11,223 bases of DNA from Baffinella frigidus (taxonomy: Eukaryota; Cryptophyceae; Cryptomonadales; Baffinellaceae), in NCBI GenBank assembly GCA_026770585.1, contig MU646618.1:325464-336686 (forward strand), given 5' to 3'. The notes beneath the pieces were generated by a model. It did no database searches, had not been told where the DNA came from, and saw nothing but the letters and a program-made list of their open reading frames with translations. The translations under genes and the position numbers were made by a program. This document shows positions 1 to 7,273 of this stretch, piece by piece; within the stretch, counting starts at the first letter, position 1; each line of letters begins with the position of its first letter.

Positions 1-555
1 CCCCCGAGACCACCCCACCCGCCCTGCTCCTCGTCAGGCGCGATTCTTTCGGAGATGTCGGACAGCTCACACCGCAGGGCTGGAGGGGGGGGTATTCAAA
101 AGTCAATTTTCCAAGAGAAAATTGGATTCAAATGTCGATTTTAGGGAGAAAACGGCTCCAAGGGCGCCCCAATGGCTCAAAGGGCGCCCCTGGAATACCT
201 CCACGTAGCGCCCTGTGTGGCACCGCACATGTCTTGACATGGTGGCTGAAAACTTGGCGTGGCGTGTGACCTGGCACACGCGCACGCTACACACGCGTGT
301 TGACCTGCTAGCGTCTGTTCACCTCGCCCGCTCACCCTCGCCCCGTGTGCCCCCCCGGGCGCAGAGGCCGCGCAGACAGCGTCAGGGCCGGGCGGGAGGA
401 GGTACTCATCAGGCGGGGGGGCGAACGAGCGGACGCGGCAACGATCCCCGAGGGCTGCGCTCCCCCGGGAGGGGTTGGACGGCACTGGGAAGCGCGGCCG
501 GGCGGAGGAGGAGGACGAGGTGTGTGCTAGACGCTGGATTGTGGACACGGAACCA
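1..555. other. GC-rich flank of the telomere-type array, no recognised gene
   Basis: Several overlapping open frames exist here, the longest being a 160-codon minus frame (177-659) that runs into the telomere-type array. None shows a recognisable domain, and the compositions (Arg, Pro, Ala, Gly) are what GC-rich non-coding DNA gives. The only structured part is the block at 82-203, listed separately. Direct tandem text such as CAAGGGCGCCCC / CAAAGGGCGCCCC (159-190) is also seen. I treat the stretch as intergenic or subtelomeric DNA. Confidence 0.55.
82..203. repeat. Dispersed repeat F, copy 1
   Basis: This low-GC block opens with GGGGGGTATTCAAAAGTC and closes with GGAATACCTCC, so its ends read roughly as an inverted pair (GGAGG...TATTCC). 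The opening segment recurs in reverse complement at about 6620-6643 as AAATTGACTTTTGAAATACC followed by C's, with only one base inserted. Two diverged copies of one element in opposite orientation fit this best. The true ends are uncertain. Confidence 0.45.
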
Positions 556-1556
556 TACACCCTGAACACTGAACACTGAACACTGGCCCCATAAATGAAA
601 CTTGCATCATACACCCTGAACACTAAACCCTTGACCCTAAACTCTGAACCATGAAACACTACACACTGAATAACAACCCTACACCCTGCAAAACCCTACA
701 CATTGAACCCTCAACCCCAAACTTTGAACCCTTAACCATGAACCCTAAAACCTAAACACTAAAACCTGAACCCTAAAACCTAAACCCTAAACCTGAAACC
801 CTAAACACCTAAATCCTGAACCCTAAACCCTCAATCTGAACCATACACCCTAAATCCTAAACCCTCAATCTGAACCATACACCCTAAATCCTAAACCTGA
901 ACCCTAGAAATCTCGACCCTAAACCATAAACCCTAAACTCAAAAACCTGAAACTCAAACCCTAACCCTTGAACCTTAAACCTTGAAACCTAAACCCTAGA
1001 CCCTAACCCCTAAACCCTAACCCTTAAACCTTAAATGAACCTTGGGCCCTCAATCCTGAAACTTGCATCATACACCCTAAACACTTGCATCATACACACT
1101 AAACACATTTACCCTAAACCCGGAACCATACAACCCTACACCCTGAACATAAAACCCTGCACCCTGAACAACCCTGCACCATGAAAAGCCCTACACCCTG
1201 AACCCTCAACCCTAAACCCTAAACCCTAAACCCTAAACCCTAAACCCTGAACCCTGAACCCTAAACCATGAACCCTAAACCCTAAACCCGGAAACCTTAA
1301 ACTTAAACCCTAAACCTCAAACCCTAAACACCTAAGCCATGAACCCTAAACCCTAAATCCTGCACCCTAATCCCTAAACCCTAGTCCCCTAAACCCTAAA
1401 CCCTAAACCCTAAACCCTAATCCCTAATCCCTAATCCCTAAACCCTAAACCCTAAACCCTAAACCCTAAACCCTAAACCCTAAACCCTAAACCCTGAACC
1501 CTGAACCCCAAACCCTGAGCCCTAAACCCTAAACCCTAAACCCTTAACCCTCCAAC
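556..1556. repeat. Degenerate telomere-type (CCCTAAA)n array
   Basis: About 1 kb of heptamer-like units of the form CCCTAAA, CCCTGAA, CCATACA and CACTGAA. Near-perfect CCCTAAA runs lie at about 1209-1250, 1384-1420 and 1439-1495; towards both edges the units decay into CCCTGAA and CACTGAA. The C-rich strand is +, which is the polarity of a left chromosome end, but 555 bp of unrelated DNA lie outside the array, so as drawn it is interstitial or subtelomeric rather than the terminus itself. The unit is the TTTAGGG telomere type. Frames read through it (for example the N-terminal part of the minus frame at 177-659) are repeat translation, not genes. Confidence 0.9.
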
Positions 1557-1660
1557 ACTGAACACTGATCACTGATCACCAAACACCTCACACTGAAGAC
1601 GAGGCGTGCACTCTGCAGGAGGAGGGGGGGCGGCAGAGGCGCCGACGCGGGCGCGGCGAC

Positions 1661-1706
1661 GATTCCGACTCCGAGTGATCTTCCAACAATTCTGACTCCG
1701 AGTGAT
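1661..1706. repeat. 27-bp direct repeat, two copies
   Basis: GATTCCGACTCCGAGTGAT (1661-1679) is repeated as AATTCTGACTCCGAGTGAT (1688-1706), two differences in 19 bases, with an 8-base spacer. It lies just inside the telomere-type array. Confidence 0.7.
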
Positions 1707-1750
1707 GCGCGTCGCCAACCGCGCGGCATCCGTCCTTGCTTCGCACGTGC

Positions 1751-1839
1751 GATCCGGAAGGAAGCAGGGGTTTTCTGCAGGACAACTTCCAGTGACCGCC
1801 TGTGGTGGATGGTCAAAAGAACCTAAAGGACCTAAAGGG
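1751..1839 (+). repeat. Dispersed repeat E, copy E1
   Basis: A ~90 bp unit beginning GATCCGGAAGGAAGC, passing through TTTTCTGCAG and ending in the tail AACCTAAAGGACCTAAAGG. It aligns almost without gaps to the reverse complement of E2 (1994-2098) and to E6 (8636-8743). E1 and E2 form an inverted pair about 155 bp apart. The 9-base tail unit CCTAAAGGA is common to all copies. Confidence 0.8.
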
Positions 1840-1993
1840 CGCGCCCCAGGGGAGGTCCGGCTGCGGCGGTTCGTGTGTGGAGTGGTACAACATCTGAGTT
1901 GAGACGAGCGGTTTTGTTGGCGTGCGTGATTCCGACCCTTGGGTAGACAGCTGGTTGTCGCTGCACTGTTCCTGCGAAACGAGATGGTCTCGC

Positions 1994-2098
1994 ATCCTTT
2001 AGGTCCTTGAGATTCTTCGAGCTCACAACATAGGCAGACACTGGAACTTGGTTCTGCAGAAAAGCCATGCTTCCTTTCGGATCACATTCAGGCCCCCC
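1994..2098 (-). repeat. Dispersed repeat E, copy E2
   Basis: Read on the minus strand the unit runs GATCCGAAAGGAAGCATGG, CTGCAGAACCAAGTTCCAG, TATGTTGTGAGCTCGAAGAA and ends CTCAAGGACCTAAAGGA. It is the most complete-looking copy in this window. In one minus frame it reads QNQVPVSAY...SSKNLKDLKD; E3 and E6 keep the second half of that reading, but have lost one base inside the Gln codon, so the frame is not conserved across the whole unit. Confidence 0.8.
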
Positions 2099-2624
2099 CA
2101 GCCTGCATCTCAACGCTAAACACCCGGAGTCCGCATAACCTTGCTACCCGCACGTGATGCACACCTCCCAGCCGCAGCACCTGTGAGCGTAGTTGTGCAT
2201 GTAGAAAACGTCGCATCGCCACCACACACACGAGAGTCTCACTGGCCGGAAAGAGTCACGCACAACCTTTCTCTGTCCCAAATACATGTACAGTGGCCTG
2301 GGGAAAGCACCGGGGTTAGGTCACATGGCGCTGCCAAGAAAAACTCAGGCTCGGTGCCTCTGGCGGAAGGGCTCCGCTCGGGCGCTACATGTAGAGACAC
2401 ACCGAGACATCGTGTGCGAGTTAGGCTTCACTGAGAGGAGGACAGCGCCGCACGTGCAGTGGGCTTATATTTCCTTGGGCAATACCCCCAGAGTGCGGTG
2501 GCAGGGAGAAGTATGGTGGGGCTCCTCTCGGCTCGACCCCAATCTCAGCCATGCCAATGGTGCGAGGCGTGGTGCGTACAGAGAAAAAGACGGCCTTACA
2601 TGTACGGGGGGAGGGGCCTGGTTC
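2099..2624. other. Stretch with no recognised gene
   Basis: Two overlapping + frames (2141-2434, 97 codons; 2286-2645, 119 codons) start with ATG, but neither carries a motif I know and the second runs directly into element B1. I see no tandem or inverted structure of note apart from TACATGTA-type short palindromes near 2283 and 2598. Confidence 0.4.
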
Positions 2625-2728
2625 TATCCCTTAAGTGGCCAGTAGGCTCATACGCCCTACGGTAGGGTCCTACGACATGCCTAGGGCGAGTAAGGGTGAA
2701 TATTCACCCTATGGTCGCTTAAGGGATA
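2625..2728 (+). mobile_element. Small palindromic TA-flanked element, family B, copy B1
   Basis: The ends are TATCCCTTAAGTGGCC and, inverted, CGCTTAAGGGATA; a TA dinucleotide sits at both borders and is read as the target duplication. The left half carries the family-wide block GTAGGCTCATACGCCCTAC and the core GGTAGGGTCC; the right half carries the small internal hairpin GGGTGAATATTCACCC (2694-2709). At 104 bp it has no coding room, so it would be a non-autonomous (MITE-like) element. Confidence 0.85.
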
Positions 2729-2845
2729 CATTGACAAACACGACCGCTTCACGCCAGGGGTAGAGGTGGAGCGAGGCGTGAGGGCTCCAGCAGCCCATTT
2801 CCACTTGAGCACCACAAAGGGATCGTCTCGCACTCTAGGAAGAGG

Positions 2846-2966
2846 TACAGGGGTACCTCGCCCATAAGAAACGATCACCCCCCTAGGACCACCATAGGGC
2901 CCTAGGCATGGTCCTACTGTAGGGTCCTAGGGGGGGGCAGTTTCTTATGAGCGAGGTACCCCTGTA
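2846..2966. mobile_element. Small palindromic TA-flanked element, family A, copy A1
   Basis: Terminal inverted repeats of about 28 bp (TACAGGGGTACCTCG... and ...CGAGGTACCCCTGTA, extending inward through TAAGAAAC / GTTTCTTA) bound a core of CCTAGG and ACTGTAGGG blocks with an 8-base G run. TA at each edge is the presumed target duplication. At 121 bp it is non-coding. Copies A2, A3 and A4 share ends and core. Confidence 0.9.
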
Positions 2967-3003
2967 CACACTGTAACTACACCACAGGGAAAGCCTGGAC
3001 GAT

Positions 3004-3065
3004 TCAGAACCAGTTCCGGTGTCCGTCTACGTTGGGAGCTCGAAGAACCTGAAAGACCTAAAGGG
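3004..3065 (+). repeat. Dispersed repeat E, copy E3 (3' half)
   Basis: CAGAACCAGTTCCGGTGTCC, then TTGGGAGCTCGAAGAACCTG and the tail AAAGACCTAAAGGG. It is nearly identical to 8677-8737 in E6 and lacks the 5' part of the unit, consistent with 5' truncation. Confidence 0.8.
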
Positions 3066-3150
3066 AAAGCGGGCGGCTGCAGAGCATTTGATGTCTTCCG
3101 CTTCGTCGCGTCGGTTTGTAAATTGTGGTCCTTTAACCCTGGTACCAAAA

Positions 3151-3243
3151 GATCCTTTAGGTCCTTTAGGTCCTTTTGCACGTAGGTCCTTTAGGACCTT
3201 TAGGACCTTTAGGTTTTACTGTTTCCCAACATAACTGACGACC
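3151..3243 (-). repeat. Dispersed repeat E, copy E4, with expanded 9-bp tail
   Basis: On the minus strand the body remnant GTCAGTTATGTTGGGAAAC leads into a long tail of CCTAAAGGT / CCTAAAGGA nonamers (3151-3215 on +), interrupted once by ACGTGCAAAAGG. It has the longest 9-base tail of the copies here. E3 and E4 lie head to head, about 85 bp apart. The KDLKDLKD peptides from this region are tail translation. Confidence 0.75.
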
Positions 3244-3683
3244 GGATTGACGGCACAGCCAGATAAAGGGTAGCTCTTCTGTAAAAGAATGTTCAAGGCG
3301 GGAATTTCCCTCTGCAAAGGTGTCCGTGGTGAGCGAGAAGGGTGTCCGTTCGTGGTGAGGGCACCAGCAACCCCTCGTGGCTTTTATTGAGGTCTGGCCA
3401 GGTACTCGTAGTAATTTTCAGGCAAATCAAGGAAATCTCCTTGAATCTCCTTACAATTGGCCTGGTACTGAGACGGACGCGACATATTTTGTTTCCAGAT
3501 AAAGCAGTCATGGAAGGTTCGGTGGGCCAAATAAAAGGATCACAGTCTTTCTATCCGTGTGTCCATCACATGTCAAGACCATTTACAATACATATTAACG
3601 CTTATTAGTACCTGCTCGAGACACGCTCCGGACACTCCATAAAAGCCGCTACGAGGCTCGTAGTGGTTGCTGGAGGTCCGTGG
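3239..3683. other. Stretch with no recognised gene; short direct repeats
   Basis: GGTGTCCGTGGTGAG (about 3319) recurs 23 bp later as GGTGTCCGTTCGTGGTGAG. TGGCCAGGTACT (about 3396) recurs as TGGCCTGGTACT (about 3460). Small perfect palindromes are CTACGAG-G-CTCGTAG (3649-3663) and TCAAGGA-aatc-TCCTTGA (about 3427-3444). No open frame here has a domain I recognise. Confidence 0.45.
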
Positions 3684-3793
3684 GGTCCTTTAGGTCCTTT
3701 AGGTTTTAATTTCGCCCAACATAGCCCAACGACACGCCGTTCCGTAGAAGGGATCTGCAGAGAAAGCATTTTTGCCTTCGGATCGCGTTGAGC
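3684..3793 (-). repeat. Dispersed repeat E, copy E5 (diverged)
   Basis: On the minus strand it reads GATCCGAAGGCAAAAATGC, CTCTGCAGATCC, TTGGGCTATGTTGGGCG, then AAAACCTAAAGGACCTAAAGG. The order of landmarks is the same as in E1, E2 and E6, but the middle has drifted, making it an older copy or a subfamily shared with E4 (both have TATGTTGGG followed directly by the AAAACC tail). Confidence 0.7.
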
Positions 3794-4394
3794 TCTCCAG
3801 TGCAGAGGCTCGTGAAGAGGGGATAAAGGGTCCTGGTTGGTTCGGTGTTTTGTTTTTTGTAAAGCACCAAGACAAATCCAATGGCTCCAACTCTTTTTAA
3901 AAAGACTTGTATCCGGCCTGCGTCAGCAGCTTCGATCAGAGGGGAAGCGCGGCTTCCGAGGTCTGGTGAGAGCAGAGAGGTTGATCAGGATCATTGGTGG
4001 GGGCAGCACGGGAACGCAGAGAGGTCCTTTTCCCGTTCTCCTGAACGTCGTATTTTCCCTGTTACCCACTCTATCAGGACCCTCGGGTTGTGGTGAGCAC
4101 CGGGCCTCGGCGCGCTCAGCCCCGCAGACGTCACTCCTAGTGGCTGCTACTCATCCTCGCAGATAGGCGCATTTGCTGGGATGCGGCTGATCTTCCAGAG
4201 GTTTCAGCCGATTGGGATGTCCCAGGGCGGGGGCGGGACTGGGAGAGAGTCGGTAGCGCGAGCATACGCAGGGGAGGAGGCACCTGGCTGTCCGGGGGCC
4301 ATGTTACCACAGAGGACCCGGTAACACCGTAGAGATCCGAGGTGTCTGTGACCGCGGTAACAACGGTAACAGGTAGTCCTAGATTATGATGCTA
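3794..4394. other. Stretch with no recognised gene
   Basis: A 109-codon + frame (3837-4166) starts with ATG but shows no motif I can name. The part around 4303-4375 repeats GGTAAC five times in differing contexts. Nothing else structured was seen. Confidence 0.4.
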
Positions 4395-4433
4395 CCGATC
4401 CGGGAACGGAGTTCTCATCCCGTCCCGGATCGG
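4395..4433. repeat. Short perfect hairpin
   Basis: CCGATCCGGGA (4395-4405) pairs perfectly with TCCCGGATCGG (4423-4433) across a 17-base loop. No poly-T run follows, and its role is unknown. Confidence 0.6.
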
Positions 4434-4444
4434 AACTCCTTTCA

Positions 4445-5083
4445 ATGGCGTTGTCCAGTACCCTCATCTGTTGCGTTCTCTCTGCAACTGGCATGTACGG
4501 CGGACCATTGGCCACGCGCAGCATCTCGGTCCTGACTGATTCCGAAGCCCCCAGACAGAGGATGGGCGCAGTTGAGTCTTGCATGAACCCGCGAAGTCCT
4601 ACGGACCTGTGTGCTTCAAACGACGTTCATTCACCGTCACAGGACCAAGTCAAGTCGGTCCGTCAATCCTGGGAGGACTCGGGGAGGGAGATGGAGGGGG
4701 GCAGTGGTGCCCATGGACCGCCACGGAAACAAGTGAAGTCAGTGACACAATACCCATCCTGGGATGATTCGACGCCCTGGGAGATGCAGGGGCGATCTCC
4801 GACGCGCAGAGGCGGGGTCGTCCTCGTTAGGTATGTCCCACCCCTCCCAGCTTCCTTCGCTGGCGCGCCTCACCTCACCCAGCTGCATTCGCCCGTGCAT
4901 TCCTCAGCGTACACATCCTTGGCGGCATCGTTCGTGCTGCAGTGGTGTCCGCGCCACCCAGCAAAGCACACACAGGAGCCGTCGCCCGCGCACCGCCCCT
5001 GGTTGGTGCAGTCGTCCGTCATCGCGCACAAACCTCGCTTCTGGCGCATCCCACCACAGACCCCTGCACCTGAGAGATCCTAA
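4445..5083 (+). CDS. Open frame with in-frame internal repeat, uncertain
   Basis: A 212-codon frame with ATG start, no recognised domain. Its one notable property is an internal repeat: QVKSVRQSWEDSGREMEG (4646-4699) and a 21-residue copy at 4730-4792 that keeps QVKSV, SW, DDS and EM and adds Tyr-Pro in frame. Within QVKSV three of five codons differ only at the third base (GTC/GTG, TCG/TCA, GTC/GTG), which would fit selection on a protein, but the sample is tiny. Against it: its last third lies antisense to the EGF-like exon at 4870-5079, which is the stronger candidate, so both cannot easily be real. It could be a partial exon ending before 4870, or chance. Confidence 0.2.
   Translation: MALSSTLICCVLSATGMYGGPLATRSISVLTDSEAPRQRMGAVESCMNPRSPTDLCASNDVHSPSQDQVKSVRQSWEDSGREMEGGSGAHGPPRKQVKSVTQYPSWDDSTPWEMQGRSPTRRGGVVLVRYVPPLPASFAGAPHLTQLHSPVHSSAYTSLAASFVLQWCPRHPAKHTQEPSPAHRPWLVQSSVIAHKPRFWRIPPQTPAPERS
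4870..5079 (-). CDS. EGF-like module, probable exon of a secreted or membrane protein
   Basis: The minus frame, open from 5079 down to the stop at 4872-4870, encodes a cysteine-rich stretch with CTNQGRCAGDGSCVCFAGWR followed by GHHC (Cys codons 5008-5010 to 4939-4941). The spacing C-x5-C-x5-C-x-C-x8-C with CVCFAGWRGHHC satisfies the classic EGF signatures (C-x-C-x2-G-[FYW]-x4-C, and G two residues before the last Cys), in the style of tenascin-type EGF repeats. These modules are disulfide-bonded extracellular folds. There is no start codon in a sensible place, but a possible 3' splice site (TTCCTTAG, ending at 5080) begins the frame and a possible 5' splice site (GTGAGG at 4878-4873) would end it before the stop. 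It is therefore best read as an internal exon or a gene relic. A frameshifted sister module lies 324 bp upstream. Confidence 0.55.
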   Translation of the reverse strand, partial: DLSGAGVCGGMRQKRGLCAMTDDCTNQGRCAGDGSCVCFAGWRGHHCSTNDAAKDVYAEECTGECSWVR

Positions 5084-5250
5084 GGAACCGCGGGAATCGC
5101 GAGGCCGCCAGCAGTCGCGAGGCGCGTGGGTGATCATGCGTCCCTATCCAGGGGGACCTCCGCCGAGAAGTCTCCGGGCGGAGCCGGCGCGGCGCTGGGG
5201 AAAATGCCCGCGCAAAGCGAGTGGTCCGAGCCAAGTGAGGGCGCCGCGAA

Positions 5251-5362
5251 TCAGGTCTCGCCTCTCCACTCCTGACACTCCTCGTGTACCTCTGCGCCTG
5301 CCACACTTTTTGTGGTGTCCTCCAGCGTGGGTGCAATCGCTCGTGCTGATCTCGGTGCACAG
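5251..5362 (-). pseudogene. Degenerate second EGF-like module
   Basis: On the minus strand the first part reads LCTEISTSDCTHAGGHHKKC (5362-5303), matching the LCAMTDDCTNQGRC start of the intact module at 4870-5079 (LC....DCT....C). The expected second half, C-x-C-x2-G-W-x-G-x2-C, is visible only in another frame as ECQEWRGET followed by a stop at 5253-5251. One frameshift, a lost CxxG part and a stop in place of the last Cys would account for it. This implies tandem EGF-like modules, of which this one has decayed, unless an intron or sequencing error lies between the halves. Confidence 0.4.
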
Positions 5363-5372
5363 CTGCCTCCCC

Positions 5373-5665
5373 GCACGTGGTGGGGGGGCCAATGCCCGCG
5401 CGCGCGGCCGCCATGCTCTGATGGGTGAGCACCCCGCACGTTAATAGGGTAACGGCCTGAAAATGGGGTAGTTAGGCCTACGGCATTGCCTAGGACCTCC
5501 TACCGTAGGCCGAGACTTTTTGGTCCTAGGATCCCTCGGCCTACGGTAGGAGGTCCTAGGCAATGCCGTATGCCTAACTACCCCATTTTCAGGCCGTTAC
5601 CCTATGAACGTGGTGTGGGGGGGGCTGCACGTCGCACGCGGGGCCACCATGCTCTGAAGCGTGAG
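5373..5665. repeat. Direct repeat of ~57 bp flanking element C1
   Basis: CACGTGGTGGGGGGGCC...GCCATGCTCTGATGGGTGAG (5373-5429) recurs at 5606-5665 as AACGTGGTGTGGGG...CACCATGCTCTGAAGCGTGAG. C1 (5445-5604) sits between the two copies. The block lies just upstream (minus sense) of the degenerate EGF-like module, so a segment containing gene-flanking DNA seems to have been tandemly duplicated. Confidence 0.65.
5445..5604. mobile_element. Near-perfect 71-bp-arm palindrome, family C, copy C1
   Basis: Arms 5444-5514 and 5535-5605 match at 70 of 71 positions, with a 20-base loop containing CCTAGG. The tips read ATAGGGTAACGG and CCGTTACCCTAT, so TA flanks both ends as in families A and B. The arms contain GCCTAGGACCTCCTACCGTA, related to the A and B cores. 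At 160 bp it is non-coding. The near identity of the arms suggests recent insertion or arm-to-arm correction. Confidence 0.88.
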
Positions 5666-5768
5666 AGGTGTGTGTGATGCGTGAGAGATGTGTAGGTGTG
5701 CGTGAGAGATGTGCATGATCTAACGGGTGGGAGATGTGCATGATCTGACGGGTGAGAGATGTGTTGGC
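5659..5768. repeat. Minisatellite, ~20-27 bp GCGTGAGAGATGTG units
   Basis: Five units start at about 5659, 5679, 5700, 5727 and 5752 with GTGAGAGRTGTG. The third and fourth carry the extension CATGATCTRACGG. Unit lengths vary from 20 to 27 bp. On the minus strand it translates as SRITHTSH-type peptide, which is only repeat translation. Confidence 0.85.
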
Positions 5769-5820
5769 AGGTGCCACCGTCGCCGCGCGGCGCGGTGCAT
5801 CGAATCGTCGAGGAGCAGCC

Positions 5821-6033
5821 GGTACCACCAGCAACCCGTAGCAGCTTACACCGGGTACTCGCAAGGATTCGGGTATTTTATTGACAAAAGAATCTTTCCT
5901 ACGACCCTACAGTAAGAAACCCTAGGGACCTCGAATTGCTGACGGGAGATGCCGAAGAGATTTCTTGGGTTTAGCTGAAAATTACTACAGTACCCGACCC
6001 GGTTATAAGCTGCTACGGGTTGCTGGTGGCACC
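5821..6033. mobile_element. Inverted-repeat element D
   Basis: GGTACCACCAGCAACCCGTA with GCAGCTTACACCGGGTACT (5821-5860) is mirrored at 5987-6033 (rc GGTGCCACCAGCAACCCGTA, GCAGCTTATAACCGGGT...). Arms are about 40 bp with two mismatches and one small indel. The interior (about 5900-5935) holds CGACCCTACAGTAAGAAACC and CCCTAGGGACC, phrases also found in family A. No clear target duplication is visible, so it may be an older fold-back element or a composite. Confidence 0.7.
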
Positions 6034-6210
6034 TCTCGCAGATGCCGGGGCGCTGGTGGTACGTCGCAATCCCCCAAATTCCCGGGGCATGGTGCGCACA
6101 ACACAGAGCTTTCCACTTTAGTATCCCGGTGTGTCCCGTCCGTGCAAAACGGAGGAAAGGGGTGAACAGTGCACCATAATTGGTAGGGCGAGAGGTGACC
6201 TCGACGGTGC
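6034..6210. other. Spacer with no recognised gene
   Basis: Includes a third GCTGGTGGTACG (about 6051) that could pair with the left tip of element D, and a short inverted pair ATGGTGC / GCACCAT (about 6089 and 6171). No coding signal was seen; the long minus frame at 5846-6394 merely crosses D, this spacer and C2. Confidence 0.4.
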
Positions 6211-6297
6211 TGCCTGAAATGGAGTAGTTAGGCCTACGGCATTGCCTAGGACCTCCTACCGTAGGCCGAGGGATCCTAGGGCCAAAAAGTCTTGGCC
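6211..6297 (-). mobile_element. Half copy of family C (C2)
   Basis: Matches the left arm of C1 from GCCTGAAA...GGAGTAGTTAGGCC through GCCTAGGACCTCCTACCGTA and then the loop, but the loop is in the opposite sense (GAGGGATCCTAGGGCC then AAAAAGTCT). It therefore corresponds to the reverse complement of C1, cut off just after the loop. The other arm is missing, so it could not fold on itself. Confidence 0.8.
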
Positions 6298-6492
6298 ACA
6301 CGGAGAGAGATCGTGCTGATGCCCTGCGCGGTGGGTCATCCTTCCCAGGGAAAAAACGGGTACAAGGCGGTGGATGTTTCTGGGCTTCGGACAAGCCCCG
6401 ACAGCTATCGAGCAGCGCGGATTTCCGCGAGGTCCGTCAGGCCCCTGCCGTTGCCACTGATCTGCATGGACACCCACCAAAGCCTCTGACCA

Positions 6493-6568
6493 GCACGCAC
6501 ACCCACCATAACCACTCTTATGCACGCACACGCACCATAACCACTCTTATGCACGCGCACCCACCACC
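6493..6568. repeat. 29-bp tandem repeat, 2.6 copies
   Basis: GCACGCACACCCACCATAAC plus CACTCTTAT spans 6493-6521, repeats at 6522-6550 with one change, and begins a third time at 6551-6568. No unique spacers. Confidence 0.9.
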
Positions 6569-6645
6569 CAGCGGGAATTTTTGAAATATTTTTATTTTTC
6601 TTTTGAAATATTTTTATCCAAATTGACTTTTGAAATACCCCCCCT
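6569..6645. repeat. AT-rich dispersed repeat F, copy 2
   Basis: An unusually AT-rich island in GC-rich surroundings. TTTTGAAATATTTTTAT occurs twice (6579-6595 and 6601-6617). The right part AAATTGACTTTTGAAATACC then C's (6620-6643) is the inverse of 87-109 in copy 1. Confidence 0.6.
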
Positions 6646-6769
6646 AACAATCCTGGGTGGGTTGGCAGGGGCAGGGCCGTGGAAGAAGGATCCCGGCAGC
6701 GGGCTGGCGGCGAAGAATCACATCGCGGACGCACCTCCACTGAGGTCCGTGCGGATAACCCCCACGAGC

Positions 6770-6817
6770 GACTTTACACAAGCCGCCTTCCGAGTGACTT
6801 TACACAAGCCGCCTTCC
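6770..6817. repeat. 22-bp direct repeat GACTTTACACAAGCCGCCTTCC
   Basis: The two copies (6770-6791 and 6796-6817) are identical, with 4 bases between. The first 13 bases also occur at 8922-8934 in a perfect hairpin, followed there by ACGGCG. Confidence 0.9.
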
Positions 6818-6915
6818 TGCCAGCCTGCCCTATGCAGCAGACCGTTGGGCAGCGGTGTGTCCGTGTCAGCCAGGGCGCCTCGAACGCGCCTCGCGGCAGG
6901 ATGCGCCAGCCAGCG

Positions 6916-7069
6916 CGCCACCAACCCTCACGGCGTGGGCAAATCGACGGTTTTCGATTTCCCGATTTCAAGGGGAATTGGAACCGTTGAAGTCGGATTC
7001 CGACTTCAACCCCCTTGAAATCCCGAATCGAAAATCGTCGATTTGCCCAAGCCGTGAGGGTTGGTGGCG
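6916..7069. mobile_element. Large hairpin G, fold-back or MITE-like
   Basis: CGCCACCAACCCTCACGGC (6916 onward) is the inverse of GCCGTGAGGGTTGGTGGCG (ending 7069). The arms continue through GGGCAAATCGACG, TTTTCGATT and GATTTCAAGGGG down to a near-perfect central palindrome GTTGAAGTCGGA-T-TCCGACTTCAAC (6986-7010). The left arm has about 10 extra bases (AATTGGAACC). No TA or other duplication is evident at the borders. The core lacks the CCTAGG blocks, so it is unrelated to A, B and C. Confidence 0.8.
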
Positions 7070-7128
7070 AGCACACGGCCTTTTTTTTCTGCTCCTGTCA
7101 TGCGCGGGACCTGCAAACCCGTCCGTCG

Positions 7129-7161
<33 letters not shown>

Positions 7162-7273
7162 CCTCTCTCTGTTTTTCTCTCTCTCTTTCTCTATCTCTCT
7201 TTCTCCCTCTCTCTCTGTCTCTCTCTCTCTCTCTCTCGCTCCCTCTCTCTCTCTATCTATCTCTCTCTCTCTC
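7129..7273. repeat. Long (CT)n microsatellite
   Basis: About 145 bp of CT dinucleotides with occasional TTT, CCC and TAT interruptions. Long Ser-Leu frames in two + frames through this region are repeat translation. Confidence 0.98.

Noticed and set aside
177-659. 160-codon minus frame
   Set aside because: Its N-terminal part is translated telomere-type repeat and the rest has no motif.
2625-2966. Palindromes considered as transcription terminators
   Set aside because: They recur with conserved ends and TA borders, are nested, and have an empty-site partner, so they are mobile elements rather than terminators.
2945-3234. KDLKDLKD-type peptides on both strands
   Set aside because: They come from the 9-base tail of repeat E (three codons per unit); the frame is not preserved among copies over the body of the repeat.
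4764-5444. 226-codon + frame rich in Arg, Pro and Ser
   Set aside because: It lies antisense to the EGF-like exon and its decayed sister and has only compositional features.
5846-6394. 182-codon minus frame
   Set aside because: It crosses element D, a spacer and the half element C2, so it is assembled from unrelated repeats.
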